Shown one piece after another: positions 46,051-58,551 of a DNA stretch of 64,000 bases; the first letter of the stretch is position 1; every line of letters starts with the position of its first letter. Origin of the DNA: Ephydatia muelleri (taxonomy: Eukaryota > Porifera > Demospongiae > Spongillida > Spongillidae); assembly GCA_013339895.1 (NCBI GenBank), contig JABACO010000020.1, positions 2,883,171 through 2,947,170 on the forward strand, given 5' to 3'. The translations under genes and the position numbers were made by a program. The notes under the pieces were generated by a model. It did not search any database. It saw only the letters and a list, made by a program, of their open reading frames with translations, and was not told the DNA's origin.

Positions 46051-47423
46051 AGATGGCTGACGTTAGTTTTATATTAGACGAAGCAGAGGCTACTATTCGT
46101 AGAATAGCTGACAGTTCTGCTAATGGATTTTCTGACATGGACGGTTTAATACTGGAGGCGGAACGTCTTCTTAGAGATGTGTTAGCATTTATACGTCCCT
46201 GGAGAACAAGAAATTATTACAAGACCACCATCAGCGCGGCAGAGGAAGGCCGCGTGTCTTTGTTTCGGATAAGCAACTTTCGTTACTTCTATTGTTTCAG
46301 TTCAGTGTTTCGGATATAGCCAGCATGCTTCGTGTATTCAGCAGTACTGTAAAACGAAGAATCGTGCAATATGGTCTTGAGAGCATGACGGATTACAGCG
46401 ACATTACTGACTTGCAGTTGGACATGATTACTAATCAATTTATTATCAACCACCCGTACGTTCAGGTGAAAAAAGCTTTGAAGGATACTTAAGGCAAATG
46501 GGTTTGCGTGTTCAGCGCCAACGAATTCGAAACAGCCTTCAAAGAATCGATTGTAGAGGCATTAGAAGTCGTTTGAATGGCATCCTTCATAGGAGGGTGT
46601 ATTCTGTTCCCATGCCTAACAGCTTGTGGCACATAGATGGTCACCATAAGTTAATCAGGTGGCGAATCATTGTTCATGGTGGCATAGATGGTTTTTCGAG
46701 GTTGCCTGTGTATTTAAGAGCATCCAACAATAACAAATCAGAAACAGTATTACAATGCTTTCTTGGTGCAGTTACTGCATATGGTCTCCCTTCACGGGTC
46801 AGATGTGACAAGGGTCGTGAAAACGTTTTGGTATCTCAACATATGCTGAATCATCCAGAGCGTGGACCTGGTCGTGGAAGCTGCATTACTGGTAGAAGTG
46901 TGCATAACCAGAGGATTGAGCGGTTATGGAGGGATGTATTTGTGGGGTGTATATATTTGTTTTATGACATATTCTATGCTCTTGAAGATGAAAATTTGCT
47001 CAACCCTTCTGATGAAAATGATCTGTTTAGTCTGCATTATATATTTCTACCTCGCATCCAACATAACCTGGATATGTTTCGTGAGAGTTACAGTCATCAC
47101 AGCTTCGGAGTGAGAAAAACAAGAGCCCTTATCAGTTATGGATCAAAGGAATGTCACAGCTGAATTCAGACCATTCAGCTGTTCAAGGTGTGTCAGAGCA
47201 TATTATTAGTTATGAGGATTATGGCATAGACTTTGCTTGTCCATGTCCTACGAGTGCTAATGATGACATTGATGTACCTGATACACAATGCCCACTGGCA
47301 GCACAGCAAATGGAACAGCTGAAGAATACCATTGACCCTATGCAGATCTCCTGTGATTATGCGGTGTCATTGTACACAGCAACCAGGGCGGCATATGAGC
47401 ACTCCTGTATTGACAATCATTGA
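46051..47423 (+). pseudogene. Integrase-core (DDE) transposase-like gene, frameshifted
   Basis: ATG at 46051 (MADVSFILDEAEATIRRIAD) begins an N-terminal helical region. A helix-turn-helix-like part (VSDIASMLRVFSSTVKRRI) and the integrase core follow. The core has [14 protein letters not shown] (first Asp), [14 protein letters not shown] (second Asp) and [14 protein letters not shown] (Glu). The tail contains ISYEDYGIDFACPCPTS. Frameshifts are seen near 46260, 46475 and 47120. Proteins of this layout are common as uncharacterised integrase-core genes in fish and invertebrates; family from memory. All DDE residues remain, so the damage is limited to indels. Confidence 0.7.
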
Positions 47424-47859
47424 ACTGTTAAATGAATTTTTCTTTTGTGTTCATTAAAATTACTTATGCTATTAGTATAGTACCATATGCATACTGCATG
47501 AGAGAGGCCAAAAACGTAGCGCCATCACATTTGCATTAACATCAGAAGTGGAAGTAAACTTCGGACATGCAAATGCATTGCGACGCATAATCGTTTACTC
47601 GTCCATTAATTCGAATGTACATGTATTGGAAGAAATACTTTTAAATACACAACAAAGCTAATTTTCTATCGATAGATTATGTTGGTTAGCACAGATGTAC
47701 ATAGTCAAAGAAATAGAAATATAAATAGCCGTTGGCTGGCATTCTGCGGTCCTTTTTCAAGTAAAAGCATTTACATAACATATATGGAAAATTTGGAGTT
47801 CTTATTGTCCCAGCTCAACCTTATAGCACCACTCTCTGGCTAAATTCATATATAACTCA
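47424..47859. other. Intergenic, nothing recognised
   Basis: AT-rich 3' flank of the integrase-core gene. Confidence 0.4.
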
Positions 47860-49390
47860 GTTTCCTGGTGACATAAGTTGGAGAATCGTTCAAACCCCAT
47901 TAATTTAAAACCATCCACACAAAAACTGAAACTAACAATAGTATGTAAAAAAAAGTTTCTTGTTGTGGCTCGTTCACACATCGCATCCCACTTCAATCTT
48001 AATATGATTACCCCAACTGTGACTCCTGCATTATTAGACTCTAACTCTATCCTGCCATCATTTGAGGATATCTGCAAACTTAAATGCAACACCATGCACA
48101 TGCAATGTCCCTCATCTCGAAATCCCGACTTGGTGTACCAATAGGAGACGAAGAATATTCTGCATGTTCTAAAGTTGTGGCGAAAAAAACGTGCAAGTGC
48201 CTTGACGCTACTGGAGGGAGGTTGGCTCAGTGTACTCTGAAGTTGCCCTGCTATTGCTGCGTCATGAAGTGCAGTGTGGTGCCGGGATTATGCAAATCGG
48301 TGCACTTGTCAAGATCCAGCATTCTGAAGTTTTGACTCGCGGACTTACGATTACGATGTTCGTCAGTGCTTCGCGCATCTCCGTAGACACCCCAGACTGT
48401 GCTTGGCAACAGGCCGAACTTAGTCTATATGTAGAGTTGGCCTTGGACTGTGTGGCCTATCACATCACACTTCTTACAGCCTCTGCATGGCAGTGGTTCC
48501 AGTACTAATCACCATCATTTACAATCCTTACGACATTACTGATATATTTCGCCCATGCATATACCCCTTGCGGACTGCTTCAATGAAAGCAGTGTTGGAG
48601 CTATACCAGGACACCAAAAAAGATTTGTCCAGCAAGCATACTTGAAAACCACCAATGTAGACAACTCTAGGAATCCCTTATCTCTGAAATAATATAGAGC
48701 ACGCGACTTCTATCTGCCTCTTCTCCCGATGCTCCAGGTTGTTCCCGCACTTGGGATCAATTAATCTCAAACTTGGCCCTTCAGAGTTTCAGGATGGTGT
48801 CAAGTGGTGCATGATTAGGTATTGATTTCTTCCAAGAAGGCAACTGTCCTTATTATATTGTTTCTCACACTGTGTTGACCCCTTGGGTCATTTTGTATTA
48901 ACATGCAAATACAGGGGTGATATCGATGTTGTTCTCGTCACTTTACTTGAGTCTTGCAGGCAAGCCTGCCAAGTGGAAGCAGGGAGTGGTCTTGAACATG
49001 AACACCTCGTACACGAGCTGCTGATGTTCTTGTCCCCAACTGGGTTTTACCCCAGCTGCGATTGACATCTTCGCTAAAACCCAATACTTTTACTGAAGCG
49101 TGTGTGACGGCAGGGTTAGCAGCCTTAGCAGCTGAACAGCGAAAGCATAATGCTGACGATGTAAAATGTTCTTATCTTGGGTGTGAATTTGTCCCACTAG
49201 CTGTGGAGAGCTATGGATGTTGCTTGGGGTACAGAAGCTAGGCAGTACTTGGCATGATTGACTTCTCGTTTGGCCACAAGTTATAATCTACTCCCGTCTG
49301 TATTTAGGCAGACTCAACTTAACTCTGATGAGGGCAAATGTTTGGGCACTTCTCTCCGGCTCGTTGTCCTTAATTCAAGTTAACCTCTTA
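47860..49390 (+). pseudogene. Decayed retrotransposon RT polyprotein, C-terminal part
   Basis: Family motifs appear in order across shifting frames: FEDICKLKCNTMHMQCPSSR; SRLGVPIGDEEYSAC; LPCYCCVMKCSVVPGLCK; DCAWQQAELSL; a zinc-type GHFVLTCKYRGD near 48885; LESCRQACQVEAGSG; and, by 49130, LAAEQRKHNADD with CSYLGCEFVPLAVESYGC. This is the same polyprotein class as the fragments at 17665 and 19421 but a longer, older copy with many frameshifts. The reverse-transcriptase catalytic core is not seen. The clade is unassigned. Confidence 0.65.
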
Positions 49391-50473
49391 GATGCTAAAT
49401 ACTATCTGATGTTACTTATTCCAAATGTGTGTTCTTAATACTAGTGTATTCTGTTTTTGTATTGTTGGTTAGTGTATTCTGCTACCTCTATCCAAATTGA
49501 ATTTTTTAATGTCACATTTATTTATCATAATGCTGGGTCAACGTAATGTACATGCAGTCCAACTAGTTGTAACTGTTGGAATAACTTACACAAAAGATCC
49601 CGACATTACAAACTAATAATATTTGTTTTTTCAGGAATAGAAAAAGAGGTGCAATGCATTCTTAATGACAAATTTAGTGCCTCAAGTATTTTGATGTCTT
49701 GAATGTCTGCTGCAAAGAAATTTTACGCACTGAAAATGGTATTATGTTTGATATCCGAAAAATGCATTAAGTCGTTTATCACATGAAAAAATCCCATTAA
49801 AAACAAACAGCATAACAGGTGCATGAATTAGGAAGATACTTCAAACTAATAGCAGCAAGACAGTGAGACTTTACCTACCGCATCAACTTGCGACATGGAA
49901 GTAAGGATTTCAACCTGTAACAAAGATGATTACACTGTGTTTCAAAGCTTTTTGCTGTTTGGTCTATAAGGTCATGATGGGTTTGGACAAATATAAATGG
50001 TTGTTGGAGTTCAACACTTGCATGTTTCGTATCTTTTGATTTATTATGCTGTGTACTTTTTCCCTTATCATGCATTTTTTGTAATTGTTGGTTTGCTATA
50101 TTTTCTTCTCTATTAATACTGATTTTAAGAATAGTCACAAAAATACTCACAACCTACGAAATAATCAATGCATATATACGCCATTTGTAGCAGGTCAGTT
50201 GGTATTGAGCTAGGATAAAACATGTATGGTCATATAGCTGACGAAATAGCTTCAATTTGACAGACGTCTCATAGCAAAATGCTGCAAATCTGTGCAATCG
50301 CCCGCATTAAAGTGAAAGATAGAGATTGAAGATGGAGTGTGGCTTCGATACTGCCAGAATAAATGCAGCATTGCAGTCTAATTGTCTATGTAGTTTAGTG
50401 TGTATGCAATAGATACATGTATTCCCATGACGTCTCAGTCAAACATCTATTTTGTCATCGGTACACGCACGCA
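49391..50473. other. Intergenic with one unassigned minus-strand frame
   Basis: The frame 50150-49875 (KMHDKGKSTQHNKSKDTKHA ... TAKSFETQCNHLCYRL) is polar and could be an exon, with a possible acceptor AATCAG near 50115. No partner or family is seen. The rest is AT-rich. Confidence 0.3.
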
Positions 50474-50631
50474 CAGTACTTGCAGTTGTGTAGTTTAGTC
50501 TGTAGGGGTAGCACATCCAATAGTGCATCTAACTTTAATACCTGTATTGAGGTTAAGAGATGTTGTGGTTGCATTTGAAGCAATGGCATTTACACAAAGT
50601 AAAATCACCCAGACTCTATGAAGTGTGTGTG

Positions 50632-50671
<40 letters not shown>

Positions 50672-50766
50672 GTACATATCAGTAAAGTCACAGTTACATG
50701 CATGCATGTTGAACCCATAAGCAGACTCATGTGTTAGTACCCACAAACCAGTGACCCAAACCCTAG
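50474..50766. repeat. Direct repeat, copy 2
   Basis: Second copy of 44976-45334, about 5.5 kb downstream in the same orientation. Confidence 0.9.
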
Positions 50767-50899
50767 CAGTATAATTGTCTATGTAGTTTAGTGTGTTCGA
50801 TTATAAGAATTTAAATTACAGTTATAATTATATTGAACATATGTTGCATAATATACCGTATCATTATGACTCAATTGTCAGAGGGAAAACTTTTCTATT

Positions 50900-51830
50900 A
50901 AGGATTATTTACACCTCGATTGTTTTCTATCGATGTGAAAAAGAGACCGATTGGATTGTACCGACGTGATTTATACACCGATACAGTTTCGTCGATACGA
51001 GTTTGGCGTCAAAAAAGTAGAATAAATTTTTAAGTTAATGGATACCCGACCTGTGTCGATACGTCTAGTGCGACGTTCCATCGCACACAATTTGGGCTCG
51101 ATCCAGACGCATGGAACCAGTTTTGGCCTCAATCAATTTTCGTCGAAGTAGATGTGACCACGATCGCGTTCGATCGAAGTGAAAAAGCGATCGATCGAAG
51201 ATGATCGACGTCATTTTATTGCAATGATTGTTTTCCATCGATTGAGGTTTGCTGTCAAATAGAAACGACGAATTTTGACCTAAACGGCGTTCCATAATTT
51301 ACGGCGTGACAGGACCCTTCGCATCCATCGATGGACCCATACGTCGATCGATGGAACCTTCACGTCGATCGATCGACACTTCACATCGATCGCATGATCG
51401 TATAATATGTAATGAAGCGCCGTAGGGGACAAAATTCAGATTTTTTTCTTCGACCCGATACTTTTCTTTTGCATTGCCATTTCAGCAATCATAGCGACAG
51501 GATTTTTCAATCGCATCGGCGGAACTCACTTATCACATCGATGATTTCTATTCCTTTTTGTCCATCGACCGTTGTTGCTATTATATAACCATGCGATCGA
51601 TGTGAAGTGTCGATCGATCGACGTGAAGGGTCCCTCGATGGATGCGAAGGGTCCATCGATGGGTCATCCATGGATGCGAAGCGTCTCTCGATAGAAGCGA
51701 AGGGCCAGGTCTATAGATGTGAAAGTCCCTAATCGATGCGAGGCTTTATTTTACATCCAACAATCGATGGAAAGAGAATATCATCGATCGTGATCGATGT
51801 GAAAAGTTTATGTACAACGTAAATTTAGAA
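50900..51830. repeat. CGATCGAT-rich region with internal inverted repeat
   Basis: Dense ATCGAT and CGATCG words over about 900 bases. A clear inverted pair exists: GGACCCTTCGCATCCATCGA and TCACGTCGATCGATCGACAC (51312-51400) answered by TCGATCGATCGACGTGAAGG and GATGCGAAGGGTCC (51608-51654). Outer parts (50920-50990 and 51740-51800) are loosely complementary as well, so the unit may be one foldback element. No coding capacity. Confidence 0.75.
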
Positions 51831-52061
51831 AGAAAGGCAGAAGCACGGCTATATTTTTACCTATTTGGATGAATCCATTTCCTATGGTCAGTGGAACCTG
51901 CATATCATGTTCCCACTGAAACAAGTGCACACAGTCGGGGGGGGGGGGGAGGGACAAGTGAGGAGAGGGTGCGGGAGGGGATACACTGCCATCGGGTGTG
52001 AGGCGGAGCCCCAGAAGCTACGTGTTGTATAAAAAACTAGTTACACGCTGGGAGGGAGGGG

Positions 52062-52080
52062 GGGGGGGGGGGGGGGGGGA
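52062..52080. repeat. Poly-G tract
   Basis: About 18 consecutive G following GGGAGGGAGG; a related tract of nine G lies at 51940-51948. Quadruplex-prone. Confidence 0.9.
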
Positions 52081-53150
52081 TCCCCTGTACATGCAAATGT
52101 ACATGTACATTGCAATATATATATACAGTCAGCTACACCCTCCAACATCAAGCTTGCCCGAATGTTCAGTGTTCTTTTTTGCTCTTTTTCTTGTAACGTT
52201 TGAACACTTTAGACTACATGCAAGAGAATTGGGTTTTTATAAAATGTTATTAAATCTAAACAATGGGTGGTGAAAAGTAAACAAACATAGATTCAAATTG
52301 CATTTTTGAATTGCAGTTCCCGTAAGGAACATAGATAAAAGATAAAAATTATTTTATAAGTGCATACAAGATTTTGACTTCTTAAGTTTATGCATGTGGT
52401 TGGAAAGATCAGTCCCGATTTACGTTTTTTGGGGCACCTGAATTCCGAATCGGACAAATTCGTTTGACTTAACCCCTGAAATTGACTGATTGTATCATGA
52501 AGGGTATCCAATATACGTTTTTGCGTCTATGCATGGCTATTCACCCACACTGCACACTGTACTATACTATACCATTCTTACGTTACGCGCAGCGGCGCCT
52601 CATTACGTAATTAAAACACGTCATAATTTACCAAGTTGCAACGAAACGCGAAAGTTTTTCAGCTTTTAGCTTTTGAAGCAAGAATTAAGCCGGAAAGAAA
52701 AGTATTCAACGATTAATGAATACCTCATGTATATACAGTATATTGCGTTGCATTGGATTCACCATGCATGACAATAACAGTATGCACACATGTTGTACGT
52801 ATAGTGTATAGTAAATAGATGTAACATCTCCTTACTGTATATGCTTGACTGTTGATAGCGGGTGTGAGCTATGCAGGATCTCAGCGTACTTATAGTATTG
52901 AGCAAGCTACACGTACTAAAGTCACTGGTTATCTGTCGGTGTATGAAGACTGCATTTGGTACCTGTCAGATTTTCTGCACTTCAGTATACCTCATGTGGC
53001 ATGGTACAGGTAGACACATAGCCTTTGCTGTATGGCAGGCTCTAGATACTTTCATGATTTACTCTGGTATGCGATTTATATACTTTTACTTGCTTATCTA
53101 TATCCTTTCCATTGCACCTATCTCTGTAGGTATGTATGTTCATAGTCCCT
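52081..53150. other. Intergenic, no supported gene
   Basis: A plus-strand stretch at 52877-52985 reads as a possible exon (SIEQATRTKVTGYLSVYED), but it lacks neighbours to support it. Confidence 0.3.
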
Positions 53151-53154
53151 ACAA

Positions 53155-54060
53155 GTTCTAAAATATTTCTCACTATGAGTTCTTTTGTGCAGCTTTCTAA
53201 CCAATCTGGAACGATCTTTCTTAACCTAGTTATAGTATAAGCTCTAGTATGCTTCTTTTTTGAATGGCACCATACCCTTTCAATAGAGCTAAGTTCACAG
53301 TGATATTTAGGATAATATTAAACTCTTCCAAAATAGACTTTTGTTCCTTCAATCTTCATAAGCATTTAGCTTTTCCCTCGTCTTCTCTGCATTCATTGTG
53401 TTTAGGATTTTCCGCCCTTAAATTTGAGTACAGTTGACAAATGATAGAACTCCTAGTGTTTCTATTTTAGATCATCATTCTGTAACCACTCCCACTACTG
53501 AGTCTAGAGGTGTTGATTATATCATCACCTGTACTTTGTGTTGTTATGGCAATGCACACCCAGTCCTTTCCTCCGTTGCGCCCTACCATCCTCTAAAACC
53601 CTTAATATAGGCTGTTGTCCAGCAGGACCAACCAACATTCATTTTTTCTGAATTCAGTTGGCATCTGCAAACAAGAAATATCCACAAGGATGTGGGCCGG
53701 TATTTGGCTTTAAATATACCACTGCTTTTTCAACTTGTTGCATTAAAGTATAATAATTTAAAAAAACATCCATCTTTATGTACTTTCATTACATGCGCTT
53801 TCAAATCACCAATTTGCAACAAATTCTGACACACCATAATCGATTGCCCAAGGGATTTTTGTTTAAGTACATATTGATCTCATCATCTCCCCAAACATGT
53901 AACTGGTCGCAATTAGCACTCATCATGCACTATTCTGATTAGTGGTTTCACATCATCAGGACAAACGGGATTTAATATATCAGGTGTTTTAGTTATTTTG
54001 GCACAACATCGGAACGCCCATGCCCATCAAAATACACTCCTTTCTGATTATGTGTGCGAC
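53155..54060 (-). pseudogene. Heavily decayed DDE transposase
   Basis: Read on minus from about 54040: YFDGHGRSDVV, then ANCDQLHVWGDDE near 53900, then KAVVYLKPNTGPHPCGYFL near 53700, and finally YPKYHCELSSIERVWCHSK with RAYTITRLRKIVPDWL near 53300-53190. The P(K/R)YHCELN.IE..W..AK motif is the last catalytic block of a DDE transposase class seen in many invertebrate genomes. At least six stops and shifts separate the pieces. Family recognised by pattern only. Confidence 0.55.
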
Positions 54061-54299
54061 CAAATCCAAGGAAAACTTGCGTTCTCAGTACATGTACCAT
54101 GCATGCTTATACTACAGTCACCAAACATCTTGGTAGTCAAGTTTGGCTCACCTTTCTTACTAGCATTACTTCATACAAAATTACGAGCATTGAGCTAGAA
54201 ATCTTAAGCAAACCTGATAAGATGAATGCGTTTTTCTGCACATCGGTGTCAGTAGTGTCGTCCTTGCCATTTGACAATAAGCTTATCAAATAGATAGAA

Positions 54300-54833
54300 G
54301 AGACGCGGAGATAATCCGCGTTTCGGCACGTCACAGTGGTGTAAACATAAAACTGAAGAAAAATAGAAAAACCTTACATAGAATCGAATCTATGTGTGGT
54401 TCCTTGCAATAAGCCGCCAGCGTGTCCAGGAATGAATAGGACACATTTGAACAGAAATAACTTTTGATAAGATGTAGATAAAAAGAAGCTAAGATTGTGG
54501 GTTTGGTCGAATTTGTTTATATCATTTCAATTAATTAACAATTATTAATTGCGCTAATTTAATTTTAATAAAAGCAACAAATTAACCATTTTCAAGTTGA
54601 ACCTGTTTATTCATGTATTTAGAAAATGAGAAACGAATATTTAGTAATCTTTACGCCACGAAAAACTGAAAATAAAGTCAAATTACTTTTAGCAGTGAAT
54701 GCGCATGCGCAAACTGAGCCGCGGTAGATACCTCTCGTTCCCAACCCCATCTACGCCTTTGGTAGCCCCGCCGCCATGAGCTCAGACGCGATCACGCGGT
54801 GCCGAGCCCAACCCTCCGCTCCACCGCAAATAC
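54300..54833. other. Intergenic/promoter-like, nothing specific
   Basis: AT-rich then, from 54700, GC-richer with GCGCATGCGC and CCGCCATGAG; probably the 5' region of the next exon. Confidence 0.35.
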
Positions 54834-55220
54834 ATGGGAATTGCCCCACCTTCTCCGTGCTTGCGTTTCATTAATTTTTGCAGGTCTGGGTGTCTAGATC
54901 AAGATTTCGCTGGCAGTGTGTGTGGCACTTTGATTTCGATCGCAGAGAACGTAACCCTGCACACTTACATCTCACTTAGCGTACATTCATGCACGTCCAG
55001 TCTAGCCGTAGCGTGCAATGCGACCGATTACATGTACAGCAGAATAGGATGCGCACCAAATAGCACAACAGCGGCACACTACGCTTGGGATAGCAAAACA
55101 CACCGCGCAAACTTTTTGGTGAGTTATGGCAATGGCTCTCATTACGTTCCATGCAGTGTTAGTGCAATGTACGGGCGCAAAGACACGCTCATCGCTACAG
55201 GTACACGAAACGCCAACTAA
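54834..55220 (+). CDS. Candidate ectodomain exon, Cys- and sequon-rich
   Basis: The open frame from ATG 54834 contains FAGSVCGTLISIAENVTLHT, CTSSLAVACNATDYM and YGNGSHYVPCSVSAMYG, with several N-x-S/T sites and paired Cys. An acceptor TTTTGCAG ends at 54882 and a donor CTACAG|GTACAC lies at about 55205, so the coding exon is probably 54883-55205 in phase 1. The next phase-compatible exon on the strand is the death-domain exon at 56086, which would make one gene; no transmembrane segment is seen between them. Alternatively it is a separate secreted-protein fragment. Confidence 0.4.
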   Translation: MGIAPPSPCLRFINFCRSGCLDQDFAGSVCGTLISIAENVTLHTYISLSVHSCTSSLAVACNATDYMYSRIGCAPNSTTAAHYAWDSKTHRANFLVSYGNGSHYVPCSVSAMYGRKDTLIATGTRNAN

Positions 55221-55491
55221 ATAACGATGCATGGGTCGTACATATCAATCGCGCGGCTAGATGGCCCGCACTAGGTTATAGCATTAGAAGTATTAAATTC
55301 TAAATTTTGTCACTTTGAGTTTGATCATGCATGAGCTCTGTTGGAGCTAACGAACTGGCCAGCTCGATCGCAATTAGCGATCGAAAGTTACATGCTGGGA
55401 TGGTCGACTGGGCTTGAAACTGTTGCGTATGGATGCCGAGTGTCTAAAATATCAGCTATTTGTGAGATATCTGTCCTTTAAGAGCTTGATT

Positions 55492-55677
<186 letters not shown>

Positions 55678-56085
55678 CGACCTACCACTGCAGCAACGAC
55701 GCCGTATGCTACCTATTTCAACGAAGCGCTTTCTCAACTTGTACATTCCACGTCGTTAAGCCACCATGCATGCCCTCCCCTTCAATCACGAACGATAGCC
55801 CTTATAATTGTAGAACAATTGTAATTGTACGTTGAATATGCCATTTAGCCCCGAGAGATCGAAGTAATAACCACTGTAGATGCACTACCGTTCTTTTAGC
55901 CAGCTTTCAAGACGGAAACGGCGTGTTTACGAATTTAATACGGCGTGTTAGAATCACGCTCAAAACACGCCACGCTGTTTGACCGGAAACGTTACTGCAC
56001 GGAACGACCGTTCAACGGAATTAGAGTATTGTAGCATATGCATCATACGTATTATTTACTACTACAACTCTTCTACTATTTCCAG

Positions 56086-56643
56086 GACTTATGGACACAG
56101 TTTGCTCTAAGAAGTGCCTGTTAAAGATCGCATTGTTGGAGTTCGACTGGAAGATATTAGGCCGTCGATTGCTGAACACTGAACAAGACGTTAAGGACAT
56201 TGATCGTGATGAAGAGGAGGAGCAGCATAAGAGGGACAAGGTATTGTTGAAATGGAAAGAACAGCAGGAAACTGGTGCCACATATCGGAAACTAACTGAC
56301 ACATTCAGAGAATTAAAAAACGAGGATACAGCAAATAGAGTTGAACAGTTCGTTGTTGCTGGTATGTTGTTATTTGTAAAAGTCTTGACGTATTAGTGGG
56401 ATGAGGAAGGGCAATATTAAATGATTTTGGGTGTTCATCAGTACCCATTCTAGAACAATGTTAAATTTCATTAATTGTGATACTATTTATTAATGTCTAA
56501 ACCAATGGACAAAACTGCACCCTTTAAGAATGTATAGGTCGCTCTTTAGAAGAATTTATATATACCGTAAGTGATTTTTAAAAACCTATTCCCTAAAGTG
56601 TCACTATTGTTGCACCTATTTAGCTAACCTGTATTACTCCATC

Positions 56644-56681
<38 letters not shown>

Positions 56682-58133
56682 TTCATCCCTTGCTTTTGAT
56701 GAATAACAGTATTATTAAATACCAAAGAAGCGCCTATCTAAGGAACAAAAAATAACTTTTTGAAATATATATTGCAATGTTATAAGGTCAGACAAAGTAT
56801 GCAGTATTTTTCTTCCTATAAGGTTAGTTCTTTCTGGATGAATATTTGACTAGAAAAGCATCATTGAAAGTGAACAAGACACTACTAAAGAGATTATGAA
56901 TAGGATACTGAGTATCAAAAAAAAGGCATAGGCGTTTTTGAAGGGGATAAAACTTCAGGGGCCTGGCACCACACATCAGGAACTAATTGACACCTTTAGA
57001 AATAATAGAAAACATTAGTGTAGCCAACAGAGTGCATTGTCTGGCAATTTCAGTTATGGGAAACATGGTAGGGAATTAAAATCATATAAAAGTGTTTGAT
57101 CATGGAAAAGAATATTGGCATATTTATTGAGTCCTGTTATGTTGGTCATCTGACCTTAACTGCTTATACTTCACATGCAGGCAATGCCAAATCAGATAAT
57201 TTTGACATGTTACAGAATAACTGTGGATGTGGAAAGTGTGACTTTGAAACTATCATTTCTAATGGATGTCCTAAACAACTTAGAAAACCATTTTTGTACC
57301 TTAATACTTCTTCTCTTACTGAAAAGCAAGAAGGCATTTTATTGTTGCAACTAAAGAAGGACGCAGATGCCATATCTGATCAATGGGACACAATTGTCCA
57401 TCAGTTTAACAGTTGGATGGATGAAAACATTCCTCTTAAAATGTACAAAGAAATTCTATTAACTGTTCCTGGTGTAACAACTGCAAAAAAAGAAGTTCCT
57501 TTACTTAATAATCGAAAGCAGGATATTGTGGCTGCTAAAGATCACTTAGGATGTTTTGCAATATTATCAGACTATTGCTCATGGTTTAACTATTCCATTT
57601 TAGAAGCAGTTGTTAGCAGAGCAAAGAAAAGAACACAAAAAGACCCATCAGAGTTTCTTTCCAGTCTTCGTTCCTACGTAGACCAATTGCACATATATTG
57701 TAGGCGGAGTATCTTTGAGTGTCCAAAGCCATCAGATACGTTATCCACAAAAAGCTCCACTTTCCTGGTCCTGAAAGTAAATGAAGACCACTTGTCGGAT
57801 GATGGCAATACGGTCACTGCTGAAAAAATTAAACTATTCAAAATTGAATTAATGAAACCTTTTGAGATCGAAGACTATACATTGAATTTGCATACAGTTG
57901 ACAAAGGATGTGTGCGACTGAAGTACTCCATACCATTATGCATCTACAATGAACTGTTTCCTTTGAATGAGGACCAGTGTAGAAGTCTCCCAATGCTGGG
58001 TGTGATTGAGGTCATCACAATGGACTACCATTACAAGAAGGATGGCGTAAGTGACAAGTCGTGTTGTTTTAGATTGTTGAATGCGGTCAATATCGATTGC
58101 GCATGCGTAAATAAAGCAAAGCAAACTTTTTGA
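56086..58133 (+). CDS. Death-domain protein with sponge-type Cys-rich domain, two exons
   Basis: Exon 56086-56361 encodes a death-fold domain: KIALLEFDWKILGRRLLNTE, DVKDIDRDEEE, VLLKWKEQQETGATYRKLTD and NRVEQFVVAG, the six-helix pattern with DWK..GR and W....G. Exon 57181 onward (acceptor CACATGCAG, phase 1 match) begins NAKSDNFDMLQNNCGCGKCD and continues with SSLTEKQEG, ILSDYCSWFNYSILEAVV, YCRRSIFECP and a second unit HTVDKGCVRLKYSIP, FPLNEDQCRSL. I associate this CGCGKC..GCP, SFFNY..E, FECP pattern with sponge proteins that carry death or NACHT domains. A donor GGC|GTAAGT at 58046 suggests more exons; otherwise the frame ends at 58133. Likely an intracellular innate-signalling adaptor or receptor (inference). 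Confidence 0.65.
56647..56681. repeat. Poly-C tract, ~35 bp
   Basis: Uninterrupted C run in the intron of the death-domain gene. Confidence 0.95.
56885..57052 (+). pseudogene. Relic duplicate of the death-domain exon
   Basis: The stretch GGAACTAATTGACACCTTTA ... GCCAACAGAGTGCATTGTCTGGCA aligns with the 3' part of the death-domain exon (GGAAACTAACTGACACATTC ... GCAAATAGAGTTGAACAG). The upstream GTATCAAAAAAAAGGCATAGG part is more eroded. Stops and a lost donor make it non-coding. It sits between the two functional exons. Confidence 0.6.
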
Positions 58134-58551
58134 TGTAGTTTCTATTACAGTCCATGGCGAAATTAAAGACATGTTTCATGTTTTAGCATGGCCGCACAAT
58201 GAAGCAAGATGATTTCATGACTGGCTTCTCAAAAATGTTAACTAAATCAGGCACGACACGTCTTGGGAACTGCGTTTAATTATTCAAAGCGCGCACGCAT
58301 GTTGTTGCAAGGATGTCTCATGGTTCATGTCGGAGTTTATACTGTCCCCTGGACAAGTGTCACCCCCCCCCCCCCCTCCCCCCCGAGCACTGTATCTTAG
58401 TTAGGGTACAATGTCGCCCGACAATATATTCTAGTACAGATAGGTTGACCTCCCTGGGATTGATTGTCGCCCCCTCACGTCAGAATGTGATGTATTTTGC
58501 AAGCTTAGATTCAAAATATTAGAGGCGTTCCTGCAAGCGAAAGTAGAAGAC
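58134..58551. other. Intergenic with short poly-C
   Basis: Contains CCCCCCCCCCCCCCTCCCCCCC at 58363-58384; no gene recognised. Confidence 0.4.

Noticed and set aside
47802-48101. Minus-strand frame over the RT polyprotein
   Set aside because: Antisense shadow; the plus strand carries recognisable polyprotein motifs.
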